Source: Dechloromonas agitata is5
Lineage (GTDB): Bacteria > Pseudomonadota > Gammaproteobacteria > Burkholderiales > Rhodocyclaceae
Direction: 5' to 3'
Length of the DNA stretch: 64,000 nt
Assembly (NCBI RefSeq): GCF_000519045.1
Contig: NZ_KI912532.1
Coordinates: 3,563,227 to 3,627,226, forward strand
The notes beneath the pieces are model-generated. The model searched no databases. It had not been told where the DNA came from and saw nothing but the letters and a program-made list of their open reading frames with translations. Positions 47,648 through 61,978 of this stretch are shown in pieces (the stretch's first letter is position 1; each line of letters starts with the position of its first letter). The position numbers and the translations under genes are program-made.

Positions 47648-47720
47648 CGTCGTTGGTTGTTAGTTGCCCGTCGTTGGCGGATGCATCGCTAGCGACTCGC
47701 AACCAGCAACCAACAACTGC
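47648..47720. repeat. GTTG-type inverted repeat with central palindrome, intergenic
   Basis: The left arm contains GTTGGTTGTTAGTTGCCCG. The right arm contains CGCAACCAGCAACCAACAAC, which is GTTGTTGGTTGCTGGTTGCG on the other strand. Between them is the exact palindrome TCGCTAGCGA (47686-47695). It fills the gap before waaF and resembles the element at 41113-41220. Confidence 0.6.
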
Positions 47721-47724
47721 TCCT

Positions 47725-48735
47725 ATGAAAGCCCTGATCGTCGCCCCTTCCTGGATCGGCGACACCATCATGGCGCAGCCGCTGTTTGCGCGACTGTGTG
47801 CCCGCCACCCCGGATTGCAGCTCGACGCCCTCGCGCCCCGCTGGGTGGCGCCGGTGCTGCAGCGAATGGCGGAAATCCATGAGGTCATCGACAGCCCTTT
47901 CGGCCACGGCCAACTATCGATCAAGGCGCGCTGGCGCCTGGCCCGCCAGCTGGCGGGCCGCGGCTACGATGCCGTCTATGTCCTGCCCAATTCGCTGAAG
48001 TCGGCGCTGGTCCCGTGGCTGGCCGGCATTCCGCAGCGCGTCGGTTTCACTGGCGAATCCCGCTACGGCCTGATCAACGTCCGCCACACCCTCGACAAGC
48101 AAGCCCTGCCGCTGATGGTCGAGCGTTTCGTGCAACTGGCGGAAGCCCCCGGCACACCGCCCCCCCGGCCGATCGCCCCACCACGCATCCGGTCCAGCCA
48201 GCAGGAGCAGCAGAAGACCCTGACCGAACTCGGGCTGAGCAAGCCGGCCAGGGTCGTCGCCTTTTGCCCCGGCGCCGAATACGGGCCAGCCAAACGCTGG
48301 CCGGCGGCGCATTTTGCCGCGCTAGCCGGTGAGTTGGCCGAGCAGGGCTGCGCCATCTGGCTGTTCGGCTCACCCAAGGATCATGCGGTAGCCGAGGAAA
48401 TCGCCCAGCTTGCCCCCGGCCTCTGCCGCAACCTGTGCGGCACCACGTCGCTGGGCCAGGCGGTTGACCTGCTCGCCCTGGCCGACCTGGTGGTGTGCAA
48501 CGATTCCGGCCTGATGCATGTCGCCGCCGCCCTCGATCGCCCGATCGTCGCGCTCTACGGCTCGTCCTCGCCCGGCTTCACGCCACCACTCTCCGGGCGG
48601 GCCGACATCCTCAGCCTGAATCTCGATTGCAGCCCCTGCTTCAAGCGCGAATGCCCGCTTGGCCATCTCGACTGCCTGAACAAGCTGTCACCCGGGCTGG
48701 TAGCCGCGCGCTGCCGCCCATGGATCGCACCATGA
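47725..48735 (+). CDS. waaF: WaaF, lipopolysaccharide heptosyltransferase II
   Basis: This 336-residue GT9 family protein starts MKALIVAPSWIGDTIMAQPL. Seen are FCPGAEYGPAKRWPAAHFA (nucleotide-sugar site) and VVCNDSGLMHVAAALDRP. It adds the second heptose to the LPS inner core in the cytoplasm. Length and motifs are normal. The stop overlaps the next start as ATGA. Confidence 0.95.
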   Translation: MKALIVAPSWIGDTIMAQPLFARLCARHPGLQLDALAPRWVAPVLQRMAEIHEVIDSPFGHGQLSIKARWRLARQLAGRGYDAVYVLPNSLKSALVPWLAGIPQRVGFTGESRYGLINVRHTLDKQALPLMVERFVQLAEAPGTPPPRPIAPPRIRSSQQEQQKTLTELGLSKPARVVAFCPGAEYGPAKRWPAAHFAALAGELAEQGCAIWLFGSPKDHAVAEEIAQLAPGLCRNLCGTTSLGQAVDLLALADLVVCNDSGLMHVAAALDRPIVALYGSSSPGFTPPLSGRADILSLNLDCSPCFKRECPLGHLDCLNKLSPGLVAARCRPWIAP

Positions 48736-49163
48736 GCAAACCCGGCAATTTCGCTTCGCCCGACGACGTCGAACATGCCTTCTACGACGCCATCGCCCAT
48801 GGCGATGCCGACCTGCTGATGCTGGTCTGGGCCGAGGACGAGGAAACCGTCTGCGTCCATCCGACCGGCGTCCGCCTGCTCGGCGAGGTGACCATCCGCG
48901 AAAGCTGGCGCAGCATCTTTTCGTCAGCCCGCATCCGCGTCCAGGCCGAATCCGTCGCCAGCTGGAACGGCGCGGTGATGGCCATCCATCACCTGACCGA
49001 GACGCTGTTCGTCGGTGACGATCCCAACCCGCACGGTCCGCTGCACGTCACCCACGTTTACCTGCGCGGCGCCCACGGCTGGCGGCTGGTTACCCGGCAC
49101 GCCTCGGCGGCTGACGACGGCCAGCAGGCGATGGTCGACAGCGTTTCCCACACCCTGCACTGA
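48732..49163 (+). CDS. SnoaL/DUF4440-like (NTF2 fold) protein
   Basis: This 143-residue soluble protein starts MSKPGNFASPDDVEHAFYDAI. It has the pattern of SnoaL-like small alpha-beta cone proteins: VWAEDEETVCVHPTGVRLLG, ESWRSIF and HVTHVYLRGAHGWRLVTRHAS. No catalytic function can be assigned. It is coupled to waaF by a 4-base overlap. Confidence 0.8.
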   Translation: MSKPGNFASPDDVEHAFYDAIAHGDADLLMLVWAEDEETVCVHPTGVRLLGEVTIRESWRSIFSSARIRVQAESVASWNGAVMAIHHLTETLFVGDDPNPHGPLHVTHVYLRGAHGWRLVTRHASAADDGQQAMVDSVSHTLH

Positions 49164-49185
49164 CCGGCCGTTCCGCTGCCTCTCC

Positions 49186-50166
49186 TTGAAACCTGTCTCT
49201 CCCCCTTATCGCGCCCCTGCCTGGCTGCCGGGCGGCCACGCCCAGACGATCTGGCCGCTGCTCATCAAGCCGCGCCCCGTGCCGCTGCGCCGCGAGCGCT
49301 GGGCGACCCCGGACGACGATTTCATCGATATCGACCTGCTCGACGGCCCGGCTGATGCGCCGCTGCTGGTTCTCTTCCATGGCCTCGAAGGCAGTTCACG
49401 CAGCCATTACGCGATCGCCACCGCCCAAGCCTGCCGACGGATCGGCTGGCGCCTCGCCCTGCCGCATTTCCGGGGCTGCTCGGGCGAACTAAATCGCCGC
49501 CCACGCGCCTATCACTCAGGCGATTCGGCCGAAATCGACTGGATTTTGCGCCGCCTGCACCAGGCCAATGTGGGCCGCCCCCTGCACGCAACCGGCATTT
49601 CACTCGGCGGCAACGCCCTGCTCAAGTGGGCCGGCGAGCAAGGCCCGGCAGCTCGAACCGTGGTCAGCGGCGTGGCCGGCATTTGCGCCCCGCTCGACCT
49701 CGCCGCCTGTGGCCACCACCTGGCGCGCGGTTTCAACCGGCTCTACACCCGGCACTTCCTCGATACCCTGAAAGCCCGGTCGGCCGCCCGCCTGCAACGT
49801 TTTCCCGGGCTATTCGACGAAACCCGCATGCGCCGCTCGCGCAATCTGTGGGATTTCGACGACGCCGTGACCGGGCCGGTGCACGGCTTTGCCGGCGCCG
49901 ACGATTACTGGACACGCGCCTCGGCCAAACCCTGGCTGAAAACCATCGCCGTACCCACGCTGGTCATCAATCCACGCAATGACCCCTTCCTGCCGGCCGC
50001 CGTGCTGCCCGGCCCGGCCGAAATCAGCCCCAGCGTCCGCCTTGAGCAACCGACGGGCGGCGGCCACGTCGGCTTCGTCAGCGGCGCCTTCCCCGGCAAT
50101 CTGGACTGGTTGCCGCAAAGGCTCTTACACTTCTTCATTTACGAAACGCCACTCCCTTCGCCATGA
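49186..50166 (+). CDS. YheT-like alpha/beta hydrolase
   Basis: A TTG at 49186 is the only sensible start after the previous gene, giving 326 residues (LKPVSPPYRAPAWLPGGHAQT). It matches the YheT/ABHD1-3 family: oxyanion segment LLVLFHGLEGSSRSHY, nucleophile GISLGGNALLKW, acid in INPRNDPFLPA, and His in TGGGHVGFVSG. Substrate unknown. It overlaps the phosphomannomutase gene as ATGA. Confidence 0.88.
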   Translation: MKPVSPPYRAPAWLPGGHAQTIWPLLIKPRPVPLRRERWATPDDDFIDIDLLDGPADAPLLVLFHGLEGSSRSHYAIATAQACRRIGWRLALPHFRGCSGELNRRPRAYHSGDSAEIDWILRRLHQANVGRPLHATGISLGGNALLKWAGEQGPAARTVVSGVAGICAPLDLAACGHHLARGFNRLYTRHFLDTLKARSAARLQRFPGLFDETRMRRSRNLWDFDDAVTGPVHGFAGADDYWTRASAKPWLKTIAVPTLVINPRNDPFLPAAVLPGPAEISPSVRLEQPTGGGHVGFVSGAFPGNLDWLPQRLLHFFIYETPLPSP

Positions 50167-51539
50167 ACCAACTCCCTGCCGAAATCTTCAAGGCCTACGA
50201 CATCCGGGGCATCGTCAATAAATCGCTGACCGCCGAGGTTGTCCGCCAGGTCGGCCATGCCCTCGGTTCGCTGGCTGTCGAGCAGGGCCAGAAGGCCATC
50301 GCCGTCGGTCGTGACGGCCGCCTGTCCGGGCCGGAACTGGCCGGCGCACTGATGGACGGCATCTGTGCCGCCGGGTGCGATGCGATCGACGTCGGTTGCG
50401 TGCCGACCCCGGTCACCTACTTCGCGGCCTACGAACTGGGCTGCAACTCCTGCGTCTCGGTCACCGGCAGCCACAACCCCCCCGACTACAACGGCCTGAA
50501 GATGGTGATCGGCGGCACGACGCTGGCCCTCGACGCCATCCAGGACCTCAAGAAGCGCATCGAAGCCGGCAACCTGAAGCACGGCCAGGGTACCCGCCGC
50601 AGCGCCGACGTCAAGGCAGCCTACGTCGAGCGTATCGTCTCCGACGTCAAGCTCGCCCGGCCGATGAAAATCGTCATGGATTGTGGCAACGGCGTGGCCG
50701 GCGCCGTCGCGCCGGAACTGTTCAAGCGCCTCGGCTGCGAGATCATCCCGCTCTATTGCGAGGTCGATGGCAACTTCCCGAACCACCACCCGGACCCCTC
50801 CAAGCCGGAAAACCTGGCCGACGTGATCAAGGCACTCAAGGAAACCGACGCCGAGATCGGCATCGCCTTCGACGGTGACGGCGACCGCCTCGGGGTCGTC
50901 ACCAAGGACGGCGAGATCATCTTCCCCGATCGCCAGCTGATGCTGTTCGCCGCTGACGTACTGTCGCGCGTGCCGGGTGGCCAGATCATCTACGATGTCA
51001 AATGCACCCGCCTGCTCGCCGGCTGGATTCGCCAGCACGGCGGCGAGCCGCTGATGTGGAACACCGGTCACGCCCTGGTCAAGGCCAAGCTGAAGGAAAC
51101 TGGCGCCCCGCTGGCCGGCGAGATGTCCGGTCACACGTTCTTCAAGGAGCGCTGGTACGGCTTCGACGACGGCCTGTACACCGGCGCCCGCCTGCTCGAA
51201 ATCCTCGCCCGGGCAACCGATGCCAACCCGGTGCTGAAGAACCTGCCGAACGCCCCGTCTACGCCGGAACTGAATATCAAGATGGCCGAAGGTGAGCCCT
51301 TCGCGTTGATCGACAAGCTGAAGGCGGCAGGTCAGTTCCCGGGTGCCGAGCAGATCATCACCATCGACGGCGTACGCGTCGAATACGCCGACGGCTTCGG
51401 CCTGGCCCGCCCGTCGAACACGACGCCGGTCGTCGTGCTGCGCTTCGAAGCCGACAACGCCGCTGCACTCGAACGCATCCAGGCCGGCTTCCGGCAAGCC
51501 CTGAGCGCCGTCTGGCCGGGCATCCAGCTGCCGTTCTGA
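50163..51539 (+). CDS. Phosphomannomutase/phosphoglucomutase (AlgC/ManB type)
   Basis: This 458-residue enzyme interconverts hexose 1- and 6-phosphates for LPS and exopolysaccharide precursors. The catalytic Ser is in SVTGSHNPPDYNGLK near residue 104, metal binding in FDGDGDRLG, sugar binding in GEMSGHTFF, and the phosphate site in RPSNTTPVVVLRFEAD. Length is typical of AlgC. Confidence 0.95.
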   Translation: MNQLPAEIFKAYDIRGIVNKSLTAEVVRQVGHALGSLAVEQGQKAIAVGRDGRLSGPELAGALMDGICAAGCDAIDVGCVPTPVTYFAAYELGCNSCVSVTGSHNPPDYNGLKMVIGGTTLALDAIQDLKKRIEAGNLKHGQGTRRSADVKAAYVERIVSDVKLARPMKIVMDCGNGVAGAVAPELFKRLGCEIIPLYCEVDGNFPNHHPDPSKPENLADVIKALKETDAEIGIAFDGDGDRLGVVTKDGEIIFPDRQLMLFAADVLSRVPGGQIIYDVKCTRLLAGWIRQHGGEPLMWNTGHALVKAKLKETGAPLAGEMSGHTFFKERWYGFDDGLYTGARLLEILARATDANPVLKNLPNAPSTPELNIKMAEGEPFALIDKLKAAGQFPGAEQIITIDGVRVEYADGFGLARPSNTTPVVVLRFEADNAAALERIQAGFRQALSAVWPGIQLPF

Positions 51540-51548
51540 GGAGTTTTC

Positions 51549-52802
51549 GTGAGCGAAGCCGCCGCCGACCAGCTTTTTCTCGGACGCCAACCGATCCTCG
51601 ATCGCGAACAGCGCTTGCATGCCTACGAACTGCTGTTCCGTAGCGGCAGCGCCAATTTCGCTCAGGTGACGGACGGCGTCCAGGCCACGGCCACGGTCAT
51701 CGCCAACGCCTTCACCGAGCTCGGCGTCGAAGCAGCGCTGGGCAGCCATCGCGGCTTCATCAACGTCGATGAGCAATTCCTGTTCAGCGACCTGCTCGAA
51801 CTGCTGCCGCGCCACGCGGTGGTGCTGGAAATTCTCGAAACGGTGCCGCCCTCTCCGGCCGTCATCGAGCGCTGCCAGGCATTGAAGGCCGCCGGCTTCA
51901 CGCTGGCCCTCGACGACGTCATCCAGCTCGAACCGCAGTTTGCCGAACTCCTCGCCCTGGTCGAGATCGTCAAGGTCGACATCCAGCCGCTATCGCGCGT
52001 GCAGTTGATGCAGCTGGCCATGAAGCTGAAACCGATGGGCAAGCAATTGCTGGCCGAGAAAGTCGACTCCCGGGAACAGATGGAGCAATGCCTGAAACTC
52101 GGCTTCAGCCTGTTCCAGGGCTATTACTTCGCCAAACCAACCATCATCGCCGGCAAGAAACTCGATCATTCACAACTGTCGCTGATGAAGCTGATGGGCC
52201 TGCTGCTCGGCGACGCCGACACCAGCGAACTGGAAGCCGCGCTCAAGCCGGAACCGGGCCTGACCATCAACCTGCTGCGCATGACCAATTCGGTCGGTGC
52301 CGGCTGCACCGAGCGCATCACCTCGCTCGGCCATGCCATCACCGTTCTGGGCCGCCGCCAGTTGCAGCGCTGGCTGCAGCTGCTGGTTTTCGCCTCCAGC
52401 GGCCAGAACCCGATCGAAAATCCGCTGTTGCAGATGGCCGCCACCCGCGGCCGCCTGATGGAGTTGCTGGCTGGCGAGTTGCGCCCGGGTGACGGTGCGC
52501 TGGCCGATCGCGCTTTCATGGTCGGCATCATGTCGCTGATGCCTGTCCTGGTCGGCCAGCCGATCGCCGACATCGTCGCCCCGCTTGGCCTGGCGGCCGA
52601 TGTGCGCGATGCGCTGTGCTCCGGCAGTGGTCCGCTCGGCGCCCTGCTCCGCCTCAGCGAAAGTAGCGAGAGCGGCAACCTGGCTGACCTGAGCGCCGCC
52701 CTTGCCGAATTACCGGGACTTGGCCCGAAAGCCATCAACCGGGCCCAGACGCAGGCGCTGCAATGGGCCAACGAAATCGGCCAGGAACAACCGGAGTCAT
52801 AA
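51549..52802 (+). CDS. EAL-like/HDOD signalling protein (YuxH type)
   Basis: This 417-residue protein starts with GTG. The N-terminal half (about 1-200) is an EAL-like domain: LFLGRQPILDREQRLHAYEL, then LALDD and VKVDIQ. It lacks the full EAL motif and is likely not an active phosphodiesterase. The C-terminal half (about 205-400) is an HDOD domain (NLLRMTNSVGAGCTERITSLGHAI). Such proteins act in signalling without known enzymatic activity. It lies 9 bases after the mutase gene. Confidence 0.88.
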   Translation: MSEAAADQLFLGRQPILDREQRLHAYELLFRSGSANFAQVTDGVQATATVIANAFTELGVEAALGSHRGFINVDEQFLFSDLLELLPRHAVVLEILETVPPSPAVIERCQALKAAGFTLALDDVIQLEPQFAELLALVEIVKVDIQPLSRVQLMQLAMKLKPMGKQLLAEKVDSREQMEQCLKLGFSLFQGYYFAKPTIIAGKKLDHSQLSLMKLMGLLLGDADTSELEAALKPEPGLTINLLRMTNSVGAGCTERITSLGHAITVLGRRQLQRWLQLLVFASSGQNPIENPLLQMAATRGRLMELLAGELRPGDGALADRAFMVGIMSLMPVLVGQPIADIVAPLGLAADVRDALCSGSGPLGALLRLSESSESGNLADLSAALAELPGLGPKAINRAQTQALQWANEIGQEQPES

Positions 52803-52887
52803 GCGTTACAAAACTGCCACAGCCGGACGACACGCCCGAACGGATGTCGCGCTTATACTTGCCCAGTCACTTCACGCTCAAACCGAC

Positions 52888-53223
52888 ATGGACAGCCAAC
52901 GGCAAGACCCGCCTTTCGGCAGCAGTCTCCCCGGCCAGACGCCACCGGGGCCGCTTGCCAAAATCATCGCCTTTCTGCTCAGCGCGGCCTTCCTGACGCT
53001 CGCTTTCATGTTCTCGCTGGTCGCCCTGGCGGTCATCGCCGTCCTGGGTATCGGGCTGGGCGGCTGGCTGTGGTGGAAGACCCGCGCCCTGCGCAAGCAG
53101 ATGCGAGCGGCCGAAGCCAGCCTGCGCTCCGGCAATACCACGACGACTGCCACGGGCAGCAACACGATCATCGAAGGTGAATTCGTTCGCGAGACGTCGG
53201 CCAGCGAGCGCCTGCTGCGCTGA
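52888..53223 (+). CDS. Small membrane protein, function unknown
   Basis: This 111-residue protein (start MDSQRQDPPFGSSLPG) has a proline-rich N-terminus, one long or two short hydrophobic segments (about 25-62, IAFLLSAAFLTLAFMFSLV) and a basic-then-polar tail with a Thr run and IIEGEFVRE. I do not recognise a family. It is convergent with alaS. Confidence 0.65.
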   Translation: MDSQRQDPPFGSSLPGQTPPGPLAKIIAFLLSAAFLTLAFMFSLVALAVIAVLGIGLGGWLWWKTRALRKQMRAAEASLRSGNTTTTATGSNTIIEGEFVRETSASERLLR

Positions 53224-53266
53224 CCGGCACAAGCGGCGAGGCCCAGCCCCGCCGCCCGAGCGGCAC

Positions 53267-55882
<2,616 letters not shown>

Positions 55883-55959
55883 AAGCTGGCGGCCTTTGCG
55901 GCGGTGGAATTCGAAACCATCGATTTTAAATGAAAGCGTGAATATTCAGTGGCATCCAA

Positions 55960-55986
55960 AAGCAAAAACCCGCCAGCAGGCGGGTT
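55960..55986 (-). terminator. Terminator of the small EF-hand-like gene
   Basis: On the leftward strand AACCCGCC, loop TGCT, GGCGGGTT followed by TTTGCTTTT forms a clear rho-independent terminator, 22 bp after the stop of the gene at 56008-56364. Confidence 0.88.
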
Positions 55987-56007
55987 GTGGAAGCCAGCAC
56001 AGGAAGA

Positions 56008-56364
56008 TCAGCGACGTCGGGCGGGCCGGTCGACCCGGCCGTTGTGATTGAAATCGTGCTGTCGGTCGTGCTTCTGGCGATCGATACGGGCACTCTGCGT
56101 ATCCTGAGCCTGATGAAGGCGAGCACGCTCGCGGCCGGTGACCACGCCATCGGCCTTGGCACGGTTTTCCATGTTGTCGATGCGCTGCTGGCCGTGCTCC
56201 AGGCGGTTCGCTTCACGTTGCGTCAGGCTGCCGGAGGCCACGCCTTGGTCGATGCGACGCTCCTGGTTGGCCTGGCGCTGGTCGATTCCCGGCGTATTGG
56301 CCTGGGCGAAAGCGAGGGTCGGCAAGGCAATGGCGATGGCGGCAAGTGCTTGGATGGTTTTCAT
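56008..56364 (-). CDS. Small periplasmic protein with EF-hand-like tail, function unknown
   Basis: The start MKTIQALAAIAIALPTLAFA at 56364 gives 118 residues with a signal peptide. The mature part is helical and charged (IDQRQANQERRIDQGVASG, SLTQREANRLE, KADGVVTGRERARL). Near the C-terminus FNHNGRVD in context DFNHNGRVD recalls a calcium-binding EF-hand or dockerin loop, though only one is present. Similar small proteins occur in betaproteobacteria without known function. Confidence 0.72.
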   Translation of the reverse strand: MKTIQALAAIAIALPTLAFAQANTPGIDQRQANQERRIDQGVASGSLTQREANRLEHGQQRIDNMENRAKADGVVTGRERARLHQAQDTQSARIDRQKHDRQHDFNHNGRVDRPARRR

Positions 56365-56429
56365 GACTTTCCTCCTGATGTGCAGGGCAAACTCCCTGGG
56401 CGCCATTAGAAGTTAAAGCACGCCAAAAA

Positions 56430-57170
56430 TCAGCCGCCCAATTGCAAGGCTTTGTAAGCACTTGTTTCCGCGAAAAGATCGAGCCGATCGGTGAAAAATG
56501 CACTGACGCCGCTTGCCAGCAGCATCGCGGCCTGCTCCGGGCAATTGACGGTGTAGCACAGCACCGGAATGCTGCTTGCATTCGCCTCGGCCAGCACATC
56601 CCGCACCACATGCGCGGCATTGCAATGGAGCGTCACGCCCCGCACTTCGTGCAATTGACGGAGCCAGTCGGCTGGCACCGCGTCGAACAGGAGACCGCGC
56701 GGAATCTCTGGTGCCACATCGCGGGCAATCGCCAGCGCGTCCATGGAGAACGATGAAATGAGCGGCGGGGTTGCCGCCCCCTGCCACAAGACGGCGCACT
56801 GACGCGCCACCACCTTGGCCGTCTGACGCTCATGGCCGGCAGCCGGCTTGATCTCGACATTGGCCAGCAAACCCAGTTCGCGACACAAGGCGGCCGCCTG
56901 GGCCAGGGTCGGCAACGATTCCCCCTGGCCAGCATCGAGGCGGTGCAGAACGCGATCCGGCGTGGCGCAAACCGGGCCATGGCCGTTGGTGGTGCGCTCC
57001 AGCGTTTCGTCATGGATCAGGAACGGCGTGCCGTCCGCCGACAGCATCACATCGAATTCGACGGCCCGAAAACCCAGGCGGGCCGCCAACCGGATGCCGG
57101 CCAGCGTATTCTCGGGCGCCAGCGAGCCGCCGCCGCGGTGGGCAATCCAGCGCGGCAGCGGCGATTGCAT
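56430..57170 (-). CDS. ugpQ: Glycerophosphodiester phosphodiesterase (UgpQ type)
   Basis: This 246-residue cytoplasmic GDPD protein has WIAHRGGGSLAPENTLAG with catalytic His-Arg and Glu, VEFDVMLSADG, and FLIHDETLERTTNG with the second His. It releases glycerol-3-phosphate from glycerophosphodiesters. It overlaps the upstream binding-protein gene as ATGA, so the pair is one operon. Confidence 0.93.
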   Translation of the reverse strand: MQSPLPRWIAHRGGGSLAPENTLAGIRLAARLGFRAVEFDVMLSADGTPFLIHDETLERTTNGHGPVCATPDRVLHRLDAGQGESLPTLAQAAALCRELGLLANVEIKPAAGHERQTAKVVARQCAVLWQGAATPPLISSFSMDALAIARDVAPEIPRGLLFDAVPADWLRQLHEVRGVTLHCNAAHVVRDVLAEANASSIPVLCYTVNCPEQAAMLLASGVSAFFTDRLDLFAETSAYKALQLGG

Positions 57171-58480
57171 CAGAAGGGCTGCGCCTTCTTCAGGGCCGGC
57201 TTGGCGTTGAGCACGGCATTGCCACGCGACACGGCGGTATCAAGCGCTGCCTTGGCCGGTTTCTGGTCAGACCAGACGGCCTCGAGTTCCTCGTTGACGA
57301 TGATGCGCACCGCATCGGTGTCGGCGACATGCGGCACGCGCGAGGCGCCACGCCCGTTCATCGAGGCGTAGGCGATTTCCAGCGTCTTGTCGCCATCCTG
57401 CAGGATCTTGCTGCGCGCTGCGGCACGGGCTGCACCGGTCAGCGGCAAGCCGCCGTAGGCACGCACCAGTTCGACCTGCATTTCCGGCGAGAGCAGGAAG
57501 GCAACGAACTTCGCCGCCTGCTTGTACTCGGCTGCCGACTTGCCGGCCCCCACCCAGAGCGAGGCGCCATCGGCCAACGTATTCTGGCGGCCACCATAGA
57601 CATCATCATGGTACGGCAGGGGGGCGACCCCCAATTCAACGCCCTTGGCCTCGCGGAAATCGATGTGTTCGCGCGAATCGGTCGTGATCATCGCGCACTC
57701 CCCTTCCTGGAAGCGGGTACTGGCTTCGTTACGGCGGCCGAACAGCTTGAAGTAGTTGGCCTTGGTCCACGTCGACATCATCGCGATGTGCTTGACCTGC
57801 GGCAGTCCGTTGAAGGTCAGGGCGCCCTTGTCGCTGACCGCCGGCAAGCCGGAAATGGCACTGACATTGTCGATATGCACCCAGACCGGCCAGGACGAGG
57901 TGTAGGGGCAGGTGTAGCCGGCATCCTGCAGCTTGTCCAACATGCCCTGCATCTCGAACCAGGTCTTCGGCGGCTGCTCGGGATCGAGCTTGGCCTTGCG
58001 CAAGGCGTTCTTGTTGTAGAACAGCACCGGCGTCGAATAAATCAGCGGCAAAGCGACCAAACGGCCCTTGGCATCGACGACACCAGCCTTCAGGTCAGCC
58101 GACAGGTCGCCGGTCTGGAGAGGCTGGTTGGCTTTGGCCATCATTTGGTAGAGCGGCACGAAAGCCTTGGCATTGGTCAGCAAATCACTCATGTCGTAAC
58201 GACGGACGAGATTCAGGCCGGCCGGCTTCTCGCCCTTTTCCAGGCGGGTCAATTTCAAGTTGCCCCCCGTTTCCTTGTTGAAGCGATCGACCACGGCCTG
58301 CAATTCGACCTCGCCGGCCGGCCCCAGGTTATGGGCCAGTTCGAAATCGGTCGACGCCGGTGCCACCGGGGCAGGGGCAGCCTTGGCGGCTCCCTTGGCG
58401 GCAGGTTTGGCGGCCAGCACGGGGGAACAGGCGACAAGCAACGACAGGGCGATAACGGAAGGGCGAATGCGATACGGCAT
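57170..58480 (-). CDS. ugpB: UgpB-like ABC transporter substrate-binding protein
   Basis: This 436-residue protein has a signal peptide (to about residue 23, SPVLAAKPAA), an Ala/Pro/Lys-rich linker, and a type-1 sugar-binding fold (ALPLIYSTPVLFYNKNALRKA, FQEGECAMITTDS). UgpB binds glycerol-3-phosphate and its diesters, and the coupled phosphodiesterase gene supports this. No permease or ATPase genes (ugpA, E, C) are in the window. A TATAAT on this strand lies about 30 bases upstream of the start (58510-58515). Confidence 0.88.
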   Translation of the reverse strand: MPYRIRPSVIALSLLVACSPVLAAKPAAKGAAKAAPAPVAPASTDFELAHNLGPAGEVELQAVVDRFNKETGGNLKLTRLEKGEKPAGLNLVRRYDMSDLLTNAKAFVPLYQMMAKANQPLQTGDLSADLKAGVVDAKGRLVALPLIYSTPVLFYNKNALRKAKLDPEQPPKTWFEMQGMLDKLQDAGYTCPYTSSWPVWVHIDNVSAISGLPAVSDKGALTFNGLPQVKHIAMMSTWTKANYFKLFGRRNEASTRFQEGECAMITTDSREHIDFREAKGVELGVAPLPYHDDVYGGRQNTLADGASLWVGAGKSAAEYKQAAKFVAFLLSPEMQVELVRAYGGLPLTGAARAAARSKILQDGDKTLEIAYASMNGRGASRVPHVADTDAVRIIVNEELEAVWSDQKPAKAALDTAVSRGNAVLNAKPALKKAQPF

Positions 58481-58604
58481 GGGTACTCCACAGGGCGCTA
58501 AAAGGAGAAATTATACTCGCCGGATAATGGCCCACTCGGCCCGCTGCCGTGACTCCCCCCCTCCGCCAACCCCACACTTTTCGCAAATATGCGAGAATTG
58601 CGCC

Positions 58605-59018
58605 ATGAAAAAGACCCTTCTCGCCTTCACCGCCCTCCTGGCCCTAAGCGGCTGCGACCAGGTCAGCCAGAAGCTCGGCCTGGAAGACCCCACCAAGAAG
58701 GAAGCCCGTCTGGAACCGGAGGCCAAGGCGGTCGGCAGTGCCTGCCGGCAGTCAGGACGCGCCATCGAGGACTGCTATTCGATCTACGGCTGGCTGCCCA
58801 AGGCCGGCATCTACGCTGGCTGGCGCGAGATGGACGAATACATGCGGGAAAACAAGCTGGAAACGGTCGCGCCACAATTGCCGCCACCGGAGCCGCCAGG
58901 CGTCAAGAAAAAAGCCAAGAAACAGACACCAGCCGAGGACAGCCCGGCTGGCAATGCCAAAGCCGAATCACCCGCCGAAGCCAAGGGTGATAGCGAAAAG
59001 AAGACCGACAAGCACTAA
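58605..59018 (+). CDS. Small lipoprotein, function unknown
   Basis: This 137-residue protein has a clear lipobox (LLALSGC, Cys at about residue 17). The mature part contains VGSACRQSGRAIEDCYSIYG and WLPKAGIYAGWREMDEYM, and ends in a Lys/Glu/Ala-rich low-complexity tail. I do not recognise a family. A histidine-kinase gene follows 39 bases later on the same strand and may be co-transcribed. Confidence 0.75.
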   Translation: MKKTLLAFTALLALSGCDQVSQKLGLEDPTKKEARLEPEAKAVGSACRQSGRAIEDCYSIYGWLPKAGIYAGWREMDEYMRENKLETVAPQLPPPEPPGVKKKAKKQTPAEDSPAGNAKAESPAEAKGDSEKKTDKH

Positions 59019-59057
59019 CCAGCCGAGTCGCATGGCGGCAGGCGAAGGAGGAACCTG

Positions 59058-61588
<2,531 letters not shown>

Positions 61589-61592
<4 letters not shown>

Positions 61593-61954
61593 GTGAAGTA
61601 CGCCTGGCCCTCGTCGTCGATGACCAGCACACCAACCGTCTGCTCGCTTCGACCCTGCTCAAGCGCCAGGGCTGGACGGTCGAGGAAGCCGACAACGGCG
61701 CGCTTGCCCTGGCGCTGGCCGCCCGCCAGCCATTCCGTCTGATCCTGCTCGACATCAGCATGCCCGGGCTGTCCGGCGAGGAAACCTGTGCCGGTTTGCG
61801 CAAGATCCTGCTGACGCCCGCCCCCCGCATCATCGCCTACACCGCCCACGCCTTCCCGGAGGACCGGAAGCGTCTGCTGTCCGGGGGTTTCGACGACATC
61901 CTGGTCAAGCCGATCAACCGGCAGGCTTTTGACGCGCTGATCGCCGGACTGTAA
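61589..61954 (+). CDS. Single-domain response regulator
   Basis: This 121-residue receiver has acidic residues in LVVDDQHTNRLLA, phospho-Asp55 in LILLDISMPGLSG, Thr in IAYTAHAF and Lys in ILVKPINR. No output domain is present. The ATG overlaps the kinase stop by 4 bases, so it is the likely partner of that kinase. Confidence 0.93.
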
Positions 61955-61978
61955 TCGGCGGCTAGCCAGCGGTAGGCG

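Noticed and set aside
49015..49185. Earlier start for the YheT-like hydrolase
   Set aside because: It lies within the SnoaL-like gene in another frame and the extra residues are unlike the family; the TTG at 49186 begins the conserved part.
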